Counted from the first letter of the stretch, positions 22,700 to 35,741 are shown. The stretch is 64,000 nt of DNA from Ganoderma boninense (GCA_002900995.3 CM035307.1:310001-374000); one strand, 5' to 3'. Program-made: numbers and translations. The notes: a model not told the origin generated them from the letters alone.

Positions 22700-24472
22700 G
22701 GCTAATGGACTATGCCGAAGCAGGGTATGAGGGGTCGATGGCAAGATGGCCCCATTGGGTTCTTCAATCCCAATTGTTGTGTTCGGGGACAGTTGAATTT
22801 CGCGATTTGGACACTGTGGTTGTGAACCGGGATCGCGCAAGTGACCCAGGTCGCAGTGTCGATTGATGGGAAAGTGCTATGCTGGAGGCCAGAAGATGGC
22901 CGTGAATTCTTTCGTCGCGTACAGTAATAAACCGTTCCTTGGGAAGACAATTTTGTCAGCCCGCTGGTGCTGTCCCCTACCTATTTGTTCAAAATCAGGG
23001 TCGATAATATCTATGAGCTACTTGGTTTCTGCCTTAGGGTAAAATTCTGGGACATACCATGAGGATTCAGAGGAGATCGAATCCCATCTCCATTTTCGCT
23101 GTTATCGGGTCTGCATGGGTCCTTCGGAATCCTTGATTTTGGCTAATGCCGGGTTATTTTCATCTAAGCGAGAGTAGCCGAAGATACGCGAGACACAGAA
23201 ATGGCAAATAAGCCTGTTGGCGCTCGGCCCAAGGAGCGAAGGACCCATGTACTCAAAGAAAACATTCGTCATTTGTCTGTACAAGCACGCTACCGCTTCA
23301 AATGCTCTCAAAAGCAACATATACTTCATTTATAGGTCCAGGGTTCAGTTTGGTTGCTGGAGCTCGCGTCGATCATGAGCAACGCCCCGGTCGCACTACA
23401 AGTTTCCCCCCCGAAAACAAGGGATTGGGGCACTGAAGAACAACAAGACTACAAGGCGGCCTAAGAATTGACATTTGAGCACATATAATACAACGCAGTA
23501 CACTCCAAACCAACCTGGACTCAGGGGAACAACTGGACAGCGAGAAATGCTGGTCTTCTGAAGGACCGATGCTTTCCGAAGGACCGGTTTCAAGTTATTA
23601 CTGTACACCATCTGGTTTCTGCCAATCAGGCCTGAATCAAGTACACTTGCAGTCCTGTTGGTTAGCAGTCATCGGTTTGGGAAAGTTCATGTACCATACG
23701 TTTCGTGTTCCCGTTTGTAACTTACGGATTGCGAGACTCAATATACGGAACGCGCATGTCAGGGAGAAGACCGAAAGGAAACTAGGCTTACTAGGCTTAC
23801 GAGCAGCGGCCCATCCCTGATGACCTCGCGCTTGCTGCTCTTTGGGTTTCTATCAATGGGCTACCTAGTTGCATCACCCGCGGAGCGTCGGGGCGGGATG
23901 TGAGTATAAAAAAGCTAGGTAGTTCGTGATTCCGCGCATCGGAACGCAAGAGGCAATACAGATGAGCAACCGTCACGTCCAGTTGGAAAGTGCTGACTTC
24001 CCGTGGACAACGAGCCTCCGAGGGATCACGAACCTATCAGCGGATCAGCACGAGCCACTCTACTGACTGGCGATGGGACTGATCGTGCGTACCAGGTGTC
24101 TCTCAGTAACAGCCAGAAAGCGTAAGTGCCTGCGAGACGCGGGCGGGCAGTTGACCACGGCGCAGAAATGGGTATCACGGGGAGACCTCCCACTCAGAGG
24201 GTGGATGCGTACGTCTAGGATCCACGAGCAATCAATAGATGACAGACCGGGGCCATGTCAATGACGCACTGACTAGGCACGGCGAAACCGACGCACCACT
24301 GGACTAATGTCATGCGTGGTCAGATTCTTTCGCTGGCGCACGCGGAACCATAGAACGCCAGGTTGATAGATTCGATTGTCTAGTAACACATCTGGGAACA
24401 ATTAATCTTCCAGCCAACAAGATGGCTAGACCCGGAAACACGAACCTATTCCAGGGACGTAAAGCTACGAGT
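22700..24472. other. intergenic, no gene seen
   Basis: About 1.8 kb with short open frames only. A 9-nt direct repeat (actaggctt, twice) lies near 23783-23800, and the motif gaaggaccg recurs near 23558 and 23578. AT content is higher than in the housekeeping block. No gene supported. Confidence 0.5.
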
Positions 24473-25603
24473 TTACTTCGTCTGCGCCATCAGTGTGTTC
24501 AGCGTCCGTGCGACGACCCCGACTGCCTCTCGCACTAGGTCCTTGTCCTCAGCCCGAACGCGACACATGATCCGGCCTTCGAATTTGTCGGGATGAAATC
24601 GGAGCATGGCATCGCGCAGACGTTCGCGACGCTCCTTCTTCGACACGTCCGGGTCGCCGTCGTCGTCGACGGAAGAGGGGAGAAGGAAGTCGGAGATTGC
24701 GTCGACGGTGAGGTCCTCGAGGCGGAGGGAGGATGACGTGCGGGCCTTGTCCCCGTATACATGATATATCGGCCAAGGGACGTCTGCGAGGCCGAGGGTA
24801 GGCTCGTTGGAGGCGACGGGGATGCTGGTTGCGAGGAGGGTCTTCCACCGTGTCTCGTACAGCTCGCGCATCTCCACCGCACGCAGCCGCTCTCGCTTCA
24901 TCCTCCGTTTCCTTCGCTCCTCCTCCTCAGCGCGCTCCAGGCGTTTCGTCTCCTCCCTGATCGCCTTCTCTCTCGCCTTGCGCGCGTCGTGTTCCGCCTG
25001 CTTCCGCATCCGCTCCTCATGCTCAGCGGCGTGCTTCTTCCTGCAAGGGCGTATCCTTCAGACCCAACGCAGAAGGAAGAGAAAAGACACTACTCACCTC
25101 CACATCCCCGCCCGTATCCACTCCGCGTAGTCCTCGTCCTCCATGTACCGGGGGTCAACATCCAGCTCGTCGTCCATCCGCTCCATCCCGCCTCCTCGCC
25201 ACCGCCGCGGGACATGCGCATACGAGTTGAACGATGCCTCCACGGAGTCGAGCCGGTCGTCGTCCCCCATCGCCCCCCACATCTTGTCCCGGAACCGCTC
25301 CTCCTCCACTTGGGCCCGGATATGGTCGTAGTCCGGCTTGTGCGCGCGGTGGCTCCCAGACGTCGATGGCGCAGGTTGTGGCCCGTACTCGGCGTCACTG
25401 TCTCCAGTATCGTCCAAAGGAGCCGTGTCTTCCGTGCGATGTCGTTTACGCGGGTGGGGGTATCGCTCGTAGTCATCGTGGTCGTCGTCATCTCGACGAC
25501 GCTTCAGCTTGGCCGCCTTGCGCGCAGCTTTCCTTGCCTTCCGTAGGTCATGTTCTGCTTGCTCTGCTGGAGTTCGCTTCAGTTTGAGCTTGCTAGCAGG
25601 CAT
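24473..25603 (-). CDS. NFKBIL1-like / J-domain-like nuclear protein
   Basis: Two exons on the minus strand, 25603-25098 and 25040-24473, joined by a 57-nt intron with GTGAGT donor and TGCAG acceptor; 357 aa. The N-terminus is very basic (Lys/Arg/Ala clusters that look like nuclear localisation signals). The middle has acidic and Tyr-rich segments (YMEDEDYAEWIRAGMWR). A long charged coiled coil of Lys/Arg/Glu follows. The C-terminus contains MLRFHPDKFEGR, then a helix ending VARTLNTLMAQTK. The HPDKF motif in this context is typical of fungal relatives of human NFKBIL1, a nuclear protein tied to mRNA processing. Family assignment is from motif memory; molecular function is not shown by the sequence. 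Confidence 0.75.
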
Positions 25604-28600
25604 GAGAGGGCGAAGACAGCAGATGGTAGGTGCACCAGGTGCAGGCGCAGCCCTGGCGGCGAACGTGTGGCTGGTCGTCTGTAGACGCCCATGGGGCAGA
25701 AGTTGACCGAAATGGCAACTCAGACGCCGAAAACTTCAACTCGCCTTCGGACCACCCTCCTTGCCACGAACAATACGTCGAGATGGTTTCCTCACGCCGG
25801 TTGTGCAGTCACAGGCGCATACTAGTGTGCACACTCGCACTATTTCTTCTTCCTCTGAATGGCCATCACACCGAAATTTCCGTCACGTCACGCGTACAGC
25901 ATCTCGCCAGCTGGCAGCCTGAGCGGACTCGGAGCCATGTGAGCACCGACCAACCATTTCGTCCTAGGATTAAAATTTTGGGCTATTTAACAGTCTAGTA
26001 TACGCAGCTTGATCCGTCTCGAAATATCTGCCAAACCTCCCCGCAGTTTCTGGTTTCGAGCGGTTCCTCTCGTGATGTTTCGTTCAAGACGAGTTCAGCG
26101 CTTTAGGGTATGATAACTCTGTCATCGGTCTTATTCCATGCATCTCCAGATAGCTGATTTTCCAAGCTCCAGGCGTCGAAGTGGTCTCGTCCTGGACGTA
26201 CAAGACATCGCTACGTTACCGCTGCCCCGGGCCCTCGTCCTTCTCCGACACGCTCACGGTAGGGTTCCGCGCGCGTGGTGGCACCGTTATCGCGCAGGAG
26301 ACATGAATGACGAAAGCAGCACGCGTGTCAGCTTCGGGCTCAGGCGAACAGCTCGGCCCTTGACGTGAACAACAGCTTCTCCTTGCGGTCGACGGAGCGG
26401 AATCGATAGGCGAGACGATCAACTCCACCATGTTCTCGCTCTTCCCCGACGTTGAAGGACCGGCCGATCGGTTTGGCATCGACGTTGCGGGGGTGAATGG
26501 ATTGCCCCTAGTAGGCTTCTAGAAATTGGGTACGGACTGGTTCTGGTGGACTCCGGTTGCAATGGGACCTGCGTTCTTCCCCTTCCCGGGCAGGAACAGC
26601 CTGGTATATCCTCCAATAAGGCGCACTACTTGTTTACCGTAGGCTCGGGCACTAATCGTACATTTATAGGAGGTCGTGCCCCTTCACCGCGTCGCCGGTG
26701 CGGAACGAAATAAATCCTATACAGGGACAATCTACTGCTACCAGGTGGCAGGAGACGCCGCCGTCGGATGTTTGCTCAATCGTTCTGGCCCTGGTCGCTA
26801 AGGTATTTGGACTACACCAACCAGTGGGTTTCTCTTATCCGCATGTCGGCTTTGTGCACTTATCGCCTGCGACCTCAGAATGATGGAGAATCTCGAGTCT
26901 TTCGAAGACGTGGGCTTGGAGCCAATAATCATGGCCGTTTGGCCAGGCAATTGCTTCCCTCCGGCGTTCCCTTATTTTGTGTACCCTACGCTCACACTCG
27001 CATCTTGCCGGCCGTTTGCTTTCAGGGTACTCACTGGGAGGTCGAAGTGGTCCCGAGCAATCTTGCAGAAGTACCCAGGAGGCGAAACACCAGCACCCAA
27101 TCTGTCTACTCTTTCCTGGGGGCGAGGAAGTCAAGAAGCGCTGACCCCGCACATGTTCTAGACCGGACCCTGTCCAGAGATTGACTTCGTCATTGGGGAC
27201 CCTGAAACCAGCGCGTCAGGTAAGCATCCCATTGGCCCAGACCGTCAACTATGAACTTCACCCGCGAATGTGTGGTGGCGACATAGCGGCTGGAACCCTT
27301 CGAACTGCGCTTCGTCGAGATCTGAAACGAGGTGTGTCCCGCGACCCAATCAGAACAGCGACGCAGGTCTTCGGTGCCGCACCATCGAAACCGTATCGCG
27401 ACGTATCTGATCTTCGTCTCTCTCTCCTCCATGTAGGACTTCTTCGCCGCTTGTGCATGGGCGCTCCCCGCCCCGTTCAAGTGACATTGTCTGTGCTCAC
27501 GTTGGCGTCCGCAATAGATATCCGTACCCCTGGCACGACTTCCTCGGCAGCCTCTCCTCCGACCCCCTCCAAATCCGTACGTCGATGGCGACGTCTCTCT
27601 TCTCGTCGTTCCGATCACCTGACGCGTCGGGCTGTAAGGTTCATCGCAGCACCGGATGTAGGAGCGGAGGCCCTGATCTCGCCCATACTGCCGTCCTCTG
27701 GTATCCATGTATGTTAGACGCAAGGTGAGCGAGTCTAGAAGCAGCGTACAAATGCCTGCGAGGTGCAACTTGATTGGTCCGTGGCTTGATTCTACTAGAA
27801 CGCATCGTTTTACGATTCATTCGCAGCGTGCCGCGCTCGTCCAGTTGCAATGGCAATCGATCACAGTAGAACAACAATTGAGCGTCGTTTCAGCGGAATG
27901 GGATGACATACTTCCAGGTATGCTGCCGCATCTTGGGTACGTGCTTGTCCGAAACCGAACGCTTTCCTCAGGGCGACTATGCAGTCGCTTCCGACGGTTC
28001 CAGTAGAATCGATTGGCCAACGGTAGGGGTGTCATCTCATTGGATGAGGCAGCATAAATACAGACACTGAATCTCGGCGGGGATCTCTGACCAGGTTCTG
28101 CGGCAGACGCCGCTCGAATGAACGGGTCTGGAACGGGACAGTGGCAACGTATCCGCCTTGATTCCTGCGCACCGTTGTTGCAGCGAGGTTCCCATTGGTC
28201 GTCCAGACAGCCGACTCCCTTTCATGTAGCGCATGGATGGTATCCAATGGGTGCGTCTTCGTTTGTGTCTAGGAGAAGCTTCTATGGCCAAAATTGAGCG
28301 TTCCGCCAGAAGCCGGACCTAATCTCCTTCGAGTACGTGTTACCCGGGCCCCTTACCATGGATGTGGCACGTCGCCAACATGTTATTCGGCGCCGGCTCA
28401 ATGATCAGGTCTACAAGCTACGACGTCCAAAAGGTACGCGGCGGCAGTCCGTCTCGTCTGTCCATGTGCTCATTTGGGTTTGGGGGCGCTGTACACTTAT
28501 TCTGCACCGACCTGAACGACAACTATCGCCCGACTTGGAGCACCGTGGCTTTCAGCCACCCGTTCGTCACGCTCCGGCGAGGCTTCCGCCAAGGTAAGTA

Positions 28601-29147
28601 ATGCCACTGACCCTCACTCTCGTCTCCTCCTCTTATCGTAGGGTGCGGACTGGTGAGAATATGCGATGCTCACTAATCTCCAAAATTATAAGTACCGTAT
28701 TCGACGTCTGAATCCACTATCGGAAGATTCGGAAGTGCACACTTGGGATGCGGGGCGCAGTATATGATATGTTGAAACATAATATTTCGGAAAATTTTGT
28801 CCACGAGTATAATGTCTACCTCAGTGAGCTCCGACATAAGAAGATAGCATGACGATGGTGGCAGGGGCGAAAGGCAGCCAAACCGACCTCGAATAAACGC
28901 CAGCGCCCATAGACTGAAAATGGAAATTCAGACGCCGAGGCAACATCCGGGCCGAGTCCGTCGTCCAATCGGATGTCCCCAAATGGTCCTTGGCTGTGCA
29001 CCACGACACTCAAAATCCTCGTCTCTACCCACCATCCTCCGTCAAGGTAACATATTCAGGTATACCCATTAGCCCTAATGAGCCTAATTAATACCACTGT
29101 AGGTCAGTGACAGCTTGAACTTTGCGACATCAAGTCGCCATCCGTTC
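25604..29147. other. 3.5 kb without a supportable gene
   Basis: Many short open frames on both strands. A segment near 26520-26680 gives a faint aspartic-protease-like reading on the plus strand (LVLVDSGCNGTCV), but stops and frame changes surround it. Nothing else was recognised. This looks like eroded accessory DNA at the boundary between the housekeeping block and the duplicated locus. Confidence 0.4.
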
Positions 29148-30882
29148 ATGGCCACCACTATCACAGTATGTATCACTGTATGTTCATTATCCGGCTCAGC
29201 TTGAAGGATAAACCTCCTTGTGAACTTGGGGATAATATTATAGATGCTTATTCCTCCTGTATGCACGAGCGATGTGCGTGTCCCTCCCATTCCGAGTCCC
29301 AGGGTACCGGTGGACATCTTCCAAGAGATTGTCCTGCACCTGCAATTCGAGGACCGTCTCAATGTCTCTAGGCTTTCCAAGGATATCTACGCCGCTATTC
29401 CTCCAAGACACAGTCGCGTTGTGATTGTCTCTATTCACCGGCTCGCCTCCTTTGCGGCATATATTTCCCATGATGTCTCTGTTCGGGCATCTGGCCTCCG
29501 ATCACTTCACCTTCATATCGACCATCCACTCCCGGGTGAGGAAGAAGCCACGCTTCTGGAAGCTCGCCGCAATACCTCGTTGATTCTAAAAAATGCAATC
29601 AACTTGAACGAACTCTTCTGCCGGGGCGACGCCGCTTGCAGTCTTCTCCCACAAACCCTTACCACATCCAGGCGACTCTCGCACGTCAAGCTGCAAGGTC
29701 TCCCGCCTGCATTGACCGGAAAGGAGCCAACCAAGAGCTTCTTCCCTCCTACTGTCCGTAGCATCCACGTTATCCGCTGGTATCCTCATATCGTCCACTC
29801 CCTACCTCTCGGCTGGATTCTGCGCCAAGTGTCCCATCTGCCCTCCCTCGACACTCTCACCATCGAGCACCACGGTTTCTCCTCATTCATGCTCAGAGAT
29901 GACGACCACCCACAGCAACATGGCGAACAGTCATCATCGGCCATGGCCCTCCCCGTCCTGCCCTCCGTGCGCACCCTCAAACTACAAGGCTGTTCACGGG
30001 GAGTCGTGCACCCTCACTTTGTGCCCAAGCTCGCACAGAGCCTCCCCAGCCTTACCACACTCCACCTTCACCGCGTGGCGCTCCCCAACCACAGTCGCTA
30101 CTTCGAGTATGCCGTGGACCACCTCGCCCTCACCGACCTCCCCTTCAAGGTCGAGGGCAACCGCGTGCCTTGGAAAATCCGACGCTTCACCTACGCGCTC
30201 GGCGCCGACGCGGACCGCCGCGATTTCTCCATCCCGCACTGCCGAGTCGACCTCAGCTACGTGCTCTGCATCAGCATCAGCGCACCCGTCATCGCACCGC
30301 GCATCTGGGATGACCTGGTTTCTAACAGTTGGGACGTCCGCCTCCTCGAGCTCGAGAGCTCAGACACCAGCTTCTCGGAGCTTGTCACCCCGCTCGTACG
30401 TGCCTGGGCCCTGATCCCTCCCCCTCTGTTCTCGTCTCAGCATGCACGCACATGCACACGCTGACCTCCGACCTTCTGAACCGTAGGTCGATCGTCCGAC
30501 GACGGACGGTCCTGCGGACGTACCGCTGACATGTCTAAGCGTCTCCGCGCGCGAGCTAGGTGTCCCTTGGGACTCAGAAGGATCCTGGGAGCGCGTGCGC
30601 GACGATTTCTTGCAGGGGACGAGCACGTATTTCCCCTCCCTCCGCTATATCGCGATCGCGACCCCAATCCAGCCCGCCCATGTCTCTCCTGCTCCCGTCT
30701 ATCCTGGTGACGATATCCTCGTCTGGACTTGGTGGCGGGTACACCGAGGCGGCGGTGGGGAGGTCGTGGAGATCAGGGAGATCCCTGTGTGGGAGGGTCG
30801 GCGGGTGCGCGAGTTTCTGCGGAACGCGGACGCTAAGACAGCGGATGACCTCGACAGTGACCTCGATCGTGCGTGTCTCTGA
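29148..30882 (+). CDS. F-box-like protein, paralog B1
   Basis: Three exons: 29148-29165 (only 18 nt, MATTIT), 29244-30395 and 30487-30882, giving 521 aa with all phases consistent. The N-terminal RVPVDIFQEIVLHLQFEDRL is an F-box-like helix pair; the middle has repeated leucine-rich segments (SLPSLTTLHLHR and similar), and the C-terminal exon has a PSLRYIAIATP segment and an acidic end. The tiny first exon is supported by its twin in paralog B2, where the same MATTI start and following intron are found. Likely an SCF substrate receptor by family; target unknown. It marks the left end of the duplicated locus. Paralog B2 lies 18 kb downstream in the same orientation. Confidence 0.82.
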
Positions 30883-32199
30883 CGGTCAATAGTGTGCCTT
30901 TGTTTCACTTCTCTGCGCACAACGGGATTGGGTCGTAGACACGGACGCATGTGTGTGCCACCGCCGCTGACCTTTCTGCATACGCGATCCAACGAGGTGC
31001 TCTTCTGTTCCACTTCGCCTTCGCTGAGCACATCTTCTCGGTGCGACTCTGAGCTTCGTACGACACGAAATGGTTGACAAATGCATCAAACTACTGCTGT
31101 TTGCACACCTCAATAACAGCATGTTATCCTCGGGCCCGGACCTACCTATGCAGCATTCTCGAAGGGTACGACGGAGTGCATTGAACTCTCCGAACTGATC
31201 ATCCTCGGTCCCAGCGGACAGCCGAGCGATTATGACATCGTTGCAGCATTCGCCCGCCGCCCGCCCGAGGTACAGTAGTGCTCGAATGTCTTTCGTGCGC
31301 CAGCGATACACGAGATTTGAGTCATATTTCCCACATGCTTCGCGTTGCTTCCATCTTGCACATCAAGCGCTGGTGCTGGCGTACGGTCTACACCGTACGA
31401 GGTCAACGGTTCATCGCCACTTCCCGCTCTCCTCTCGTCATGTAATCAGCATGCATCTCTCGCTGCTCAAACCTCCTTCCGCCATTTTGGCAAGCTCTGT
31501 CCTCTCGGGCCTTTAACAATGCCGAGCGGGATGCTGTTGCAGCAGGCCATGTGAGGCATCTGCGACGACCGATTTTCAGGTAGTGCCCAAACGGTTCTTC
31601 TCTTCAAGTTTCGCCGGAAGCCCTACTTTGCTACGGCCGTTCGCATACGGAACGGGCTGAACACTATTACTGTCCATCGCGCCTACGGACAAGGACAAGA
31701 GATCAAGACACGGCAATTTCAGGTGAGGCGCGCTGAGCGAAGCTCGCATCGAGATCTATGCATCTCGGAAGTACTGACTTCCCTGCTTTCGTCGCTGATG
31801 GGGCGCAGCTTCGTCAGTCCAACCTCGCTGCTCTGGTTCTAGCTGGTGCGAGTCCCGAGGACGCTTACTGACGTCTCAGGCGCCTCTGTCGGTACAGCTG
31901 CTGCGACGGCGTTGTGTCCGGCTTCCTCATTCAGAGGGCGTGCGCTAAGCACGCCATGCGGCATCTTCTGACTTTTTTTTTGCAGCTGTTCGTGTCACGG
32001 AAGCACGAGTTTGCTCCTGTGGAAGCGGAGTGTCTCAACGAGTGGTGAGTTCCCCAGCGCAAACGATCTTCGCTATCTTCGCTTCGTGTTGACTTCTACA
32101 TACGACGAAACGTCCGTGTCAATCTAGGAAGCGCCGAAGCGCTATGCACTGTTTTCATCCCGCGCGGATCTAATGATGTGCGCGTATATACTCCTACGC
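30883..32199. other. intergenic, unrecognised fragments
   Basis: Short open pieces with intron-like edges (for example a TTTTTGCAG acceptor-like site near 31980) hint at a decayed gene, but I recognise no family. It leads into the oxidase remnant that follows. Confidence 0.4.
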
Positions 32200-32300
32200 C
32201 TGGGCTCCTCGAGCCGCGCATTCCACTCCTGCGCCGCGCCCGCGTTGTATTCATGGAGGGCAGCACAGCGCCGTCTCACGTTCTCCACCACATAGAGCAA
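32200..32300 (+). pseudogene. remnant of copper radical oxidase C-terminus
   Basis: The plus strand here matches, at the nucleotide level, the C-terminal exon of the intact oxidase at 51495-53349: gggctcctcgagccgcgcat then a ttccactcc stretch and attcatggagggcagcac. The reading shifts frame in the middle (LGSSSRAFHS, then RVVFMEGSTAP), so it is broken. The intact gene lies on the other strand, so this copy is inverted relative to it. Confidence 0.7.
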
Positions 32301-33014
32301 GCGTGTGTACCCCTTTCCGTCCGGAAACGTCGAATCGTGTCAAGGGAATTGTGTCTAGGTTAAGAGTGTGTCATGAGCGTCCATCATGATTCTAACCACA
32401 TAATTGTGATCAGGCACCAAGAAGGTTCAAGGGTGCTATGATTAGCTCGTCCACGAGACTCTCTGCTCTCGAGATTCAGAGCCGCCACCATCTGCCAATT
32501 AATATTTGCAATTCGTTATGTGACATGGCCAACAGTTGGAGGTTCTCGCTCATAGTACGGCGAAGGTGCATAGCTTGGTCACAGAGTGTGTACTCTAGAG
32601 TAGAAGTGCTGGTCGCTCTTTTGGCATTCAAACTAGCGAAGATGAGTACGCATGACTTTCTGCGCTCCTCGTAAGTCATTGACATCCTCGCGGCATTCGT
32701 TGTTCAGCGGCACCAACCATCGTCCTCGTGCAACTGCGAGTCTTACTTGGGTGTCGTTAGTAGGAAAAGCGATAAGTAGGTCGGAAGACGAAGGGACAAA
32801 GTCGTACTAGCTTCCAACTCGTGTCTGAAATGAATCGCAACGACTGACGTCCAACTTCCGATCCTTCTAGCAAGGTGAACGACGTACTAGCCCAGATCAA
32901 TTGTGGCACGCACGCGCAATTGCACCGCAGTCAGAATGTCTTGCAAGGTTTCAAGCCACTCAGGTTCCCATCTGAATCTACAGCCTGCTGACCGCTGTGG
33001 ATGTCCACCCAGAG

Positions 33015-33032
33015 CTCCACCATCTGCCAGTT
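33015..33032 (+). promoter_or_regulatory. conserved 18-nt P450 upstream box, copy 1
   Basis: The sequence ctccaccatctgccagtt lies 165 nt before the ATG of P450 copy 1 and is identical to 39011-39028, which is 163 nt before the ATG of P450 copy 2. The surrounding sequence is far less alike, which suggests selection or recent common origin. Confidence 0.6.
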
Positions 33033-33061
33033 GCGCTCACGCCAGTTGGAGCGTATTCTTC

Positions 33062-33071
33062 GTCGTACGAC
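33062..33071. promoter_or_regulatory. palindrome GTCGTACGAC, copy 1
   Basis: A perfect 10-nt palindrome 118 nt before the ATG of P450 copy 1. The same palindrome occurs at 39061-39070 before P450 copy 2 and at 42012-42021. A palindrome is what a dimeric regulator would bind; this is inference. Confidence 0.5.
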
Positions 33072-33179
33072 TCGGACAACGCTACAGAATCTTGCATGCA
33101 CTGAGTATGCGTATGTTGATTTTTTCTCTGCACATATAACGCTGACCAGTGCAAGTGGACCTCATCCCTCATTCTCATC

Positions 33180-35321
33180 ATGACCATGGTGATGGATGTA
33201 CCTCTTCTCTCAGCCGTCCTGGCAACCTCAGCCATCTTGTTTTTCGCCTTACGGGACCTCTTCCGACGCAATGGAAAGGGACATCTCCCTCCTGGCCCAG
33301 TCCCTCTCCCAATCCTCGGTAACATATTAGACATTCCCCGGTCCAGCGTTGGTCTTGCTTTCTCTGCCCTGACCAAGAAATATGGTACGTCCGAAATGTC
33401 ATTCGTTGCATTGGACAGTACATGAAGACATTTTACACAGGTGATATTGTATATTTCAACGTCCTTGGCCAACCGGTGATCGTGATCGGTTCTATCAAAG
33501 CGGCCGTAGATCTCCTGGACAAGAAGTCAGCCAACTTCTCCGGACGTCCCGTATCGGCAGTCACCAAGCTGTCAGTTGTTTCCCGTCCTCTGATGCCCTC
33601 CTCCGAAGGCTGACAGCGCTCTCTCCAGGGCTGGCTTGGAGTTCATGTTCGTCTTCAAGCAGTATGGCTTACAGTGGCGTCAACACCGCCGCACGTTCCA
33701 TCTGTCATTCGGCATCGACCGTGTCGCAAATTACCGGCCGATCCAGCTCAACTCGGCCCGTCGACTACTGACGCGCCTCCTCACCTCCCCGCACGACATG
33801 CAGAAGAACATAAATATGTGAGCGGCCATTCTCTCTCCTCACGGCCCTCAGGGTTTGAGTCCGAACCTCGTTGCTGATACGTATTCCAGGCTTGTCGCAG
33901 ACACAGCGATGAAGCTCGTCTACGGGATTGACGCTGCAGTGGACGATCCTGAGTGTGAGATGGCCAAGGCGATCGAAGCGTTGCGAGCGTTTGTGGAGAC
34001 ACTGCTGCTCCCTAGCGGGCACTTGATCATGGATATATTCCCCTTCCTCCGACACCTCCCGTCGTGGCTCCCGGGCATGCACGTGAAGAGGGTCGTCGAG
34101 ACCGGGCGGCGTGCGGTGCAAGGTGCTCTTGACAAACTCGACAACATGTCCACTGCAGCCAATGTGAGCCTATTGCTCTGTTTTTCTGGCCTTCATCCTT
34201 TACCGTCGAGGCTCATGCGTGGGGCCGTCTGTCTCTATCCTTGACTGCGCAGAGGGAGGGCCGCGCCATGGACTCCATGATGACGCGACTTCTTGCGGAT
34301 GCCGGTGCAGACGCTCATACGGCCGCGATGAAAGAGCACAATCAGCACGTCGCCGCTACCACCCTGCTTGGTGCGTGCATAACGTTCAACCTGAGCGCAT
34401 GTTTGCCGACACGCTGACTTTGACCCCTTGAATCCTGCAGCAAGCTCAGAATCGGCAAGTCGATGAGTGGTGCTCTCGTACCACGCCTCTCATGCTCATC
34501 GCTCCACATTTTGTTCACAGACGCATACGATGATGGAAGTTTTCTTCCTCGCCGCGGCAATGCACCCGGAATACCAGAAGGCGGCCCAGGCCGAGCTCGA
34601 CGCCGTCGTGGGACCTGACCGGCTCCCAGAGTTTTCCGACTACGACCGCCTCCCCTATACGCGGGCTTTCATCAAGGAGCTCACTCGGTGGCACACGGTT
34701 AGCCCGATGGGAGTACCCCATACGGTGGTGGACGACGACGAGTACAACGGGTACTTTATCCCAGCGGGCACGATCGTCAACGTCAACATATGGTGCGTTC
34801 CAAGTTCATGTCTCTGTTCTCTGATGATACTGATCATGCACGTACATAGGTCTTTGTCCAGAGACCCCGAAGAGTATCCCGACCCGTACGCTTTCAAACC
34901 GGAGCGTTTCCTCGCAGAGAACCCGCCCAGAGACCCCAACGACTACATATTCGGCTTCGGACGGAGGTTGGTTCTTCGCCTCACGCTTCTCGCGAGTGGA
35001 CGTTCGTCTGACACCCTCGACCCTCGCAGGGCTTGTCCGGGGAACCACTTCGCGACCGCATCGCTCTTCATCTACTGCACGTCGGTGCTGCACGTCTTCG
35101 ACATCATGCCTCCCAAGGACAAATACGGCAGGCCGGTGGCGCTGGAGTACAAGGCGAAGGACAACCTCATTCCGTACGTCTTGGTCCATGATGCCCAAGC
35201 TAACGGTGGTCAGAACTGACGCGTATCCTGTGAGCACAGGCACATCGAGGGATATGAATATATCATCATCAAGCCCAGGTCTGCCGAGGCGGAGCGCTTG
35301 GTGGCTGACTTGATGCTCTAG
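33180..35321 (+). CDS. Cytochrome P450 monooxygenase, copy 1
   Basis: Membrane-anchored ER monooxygenase. Ten exons: 33180-33384, 33441-33570, 33629-33817, 33890-34163, 34253-34370, 34441-34454, 34521-34792, 34850-34966, 35030-35173, 35240-35321; 1545 nt, 514 aa. A hydrophobic N-terminal anchor (LLSAVLATSAILFFAL) is followed by the proline hinge LPPGPVPLPILGN. ExxR-type helix is at FIKELTRWH; the heme loop is FGFGRRACPGNHFA with the Cys ligand. Exon 6 is a 14-nt microexon inside the I-helix; it and its neighbours read ASSEST where P450s normally have AGT[DE]TT. The intron after it begins GC (GCAAGT) instead of GT. The family resembles the multi-copy basidiomycete P450s related to CYP64/CYP5144. 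Neighbouring terpene synthases make sesquiterpene oxidation a reasonable guess, not a demonstration. Confidence 0.9.
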
Positions 35322-35741
35322 AGCAGTCATTGCGATTTTCTTGGTCTGTCCCCATCGAGGAGAGTCTCCGTCGAAAGAATAGAAGCAGGACGGCTGTGGT
35401 GTAAACAAGGCATTCAGAATAAGTAGCACTGTAAATGTTTCGACTTTGATGAATATGGTTAGCCGTGAATATCATGCTTAGAACCACGATCGCGACATCG
35501 GAGACATCTTAATCTTGCATGAATTATAGGGTGCCATCAGGAAAAAAAAAAATCGGCTCGCCAACGACTGCGTCCAACTCTGCGATGCAGCATCACGAAG
35601 CACTTGCAGAAGGTTACTGCGAACATCACCTAAAGTCGACCCCTCGCAGGGTCCCTAGCCAACTCGCATGTCTGAGTCCCTCAAGCTATCATCCCGGAGG
35701 AAACCCCTCAACGCGTCAAGTCAAAACCCTCGGCCAAATAA
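35322..35741. other. convergent intergenic gap
   Basis: 3' ends of P450 copy 1 (plus) and the WSC gene (minus) face each other here. A run of A near 35546-35555 is seen. No gene. Confidence 0.6.

Larger units (their letters stand above)
32301..33179. promoter_or_regulatory. upstream region of P450 copy 1
   Basis: No gene. It contains the box ctccaccatctgccagtt at 33015-33032, the palindrome gtcgtacgac at 33062-33071, and an earlier related box ccaccatctgccaatt at 32486-32501. The first two recur at nearly the same distance upstream of P450 copy 2. Confidence 0.55.

Noticed and set aside
26450..27220. Possible aspartic protease pseudogene (LVLVDSGCNGTCV, later EIDFVIGDPETS)
   Set aside because: The match to a polyporopepsin-like D-T-G region is short and imperfect, stops surround it, and the second D-T-G could not be found. 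A translated search would decide.
28337..28601. Two overlapping 79-86 codon frames, plus strand
   Set aside because: No family resemblance and no consistent splice neighbours.
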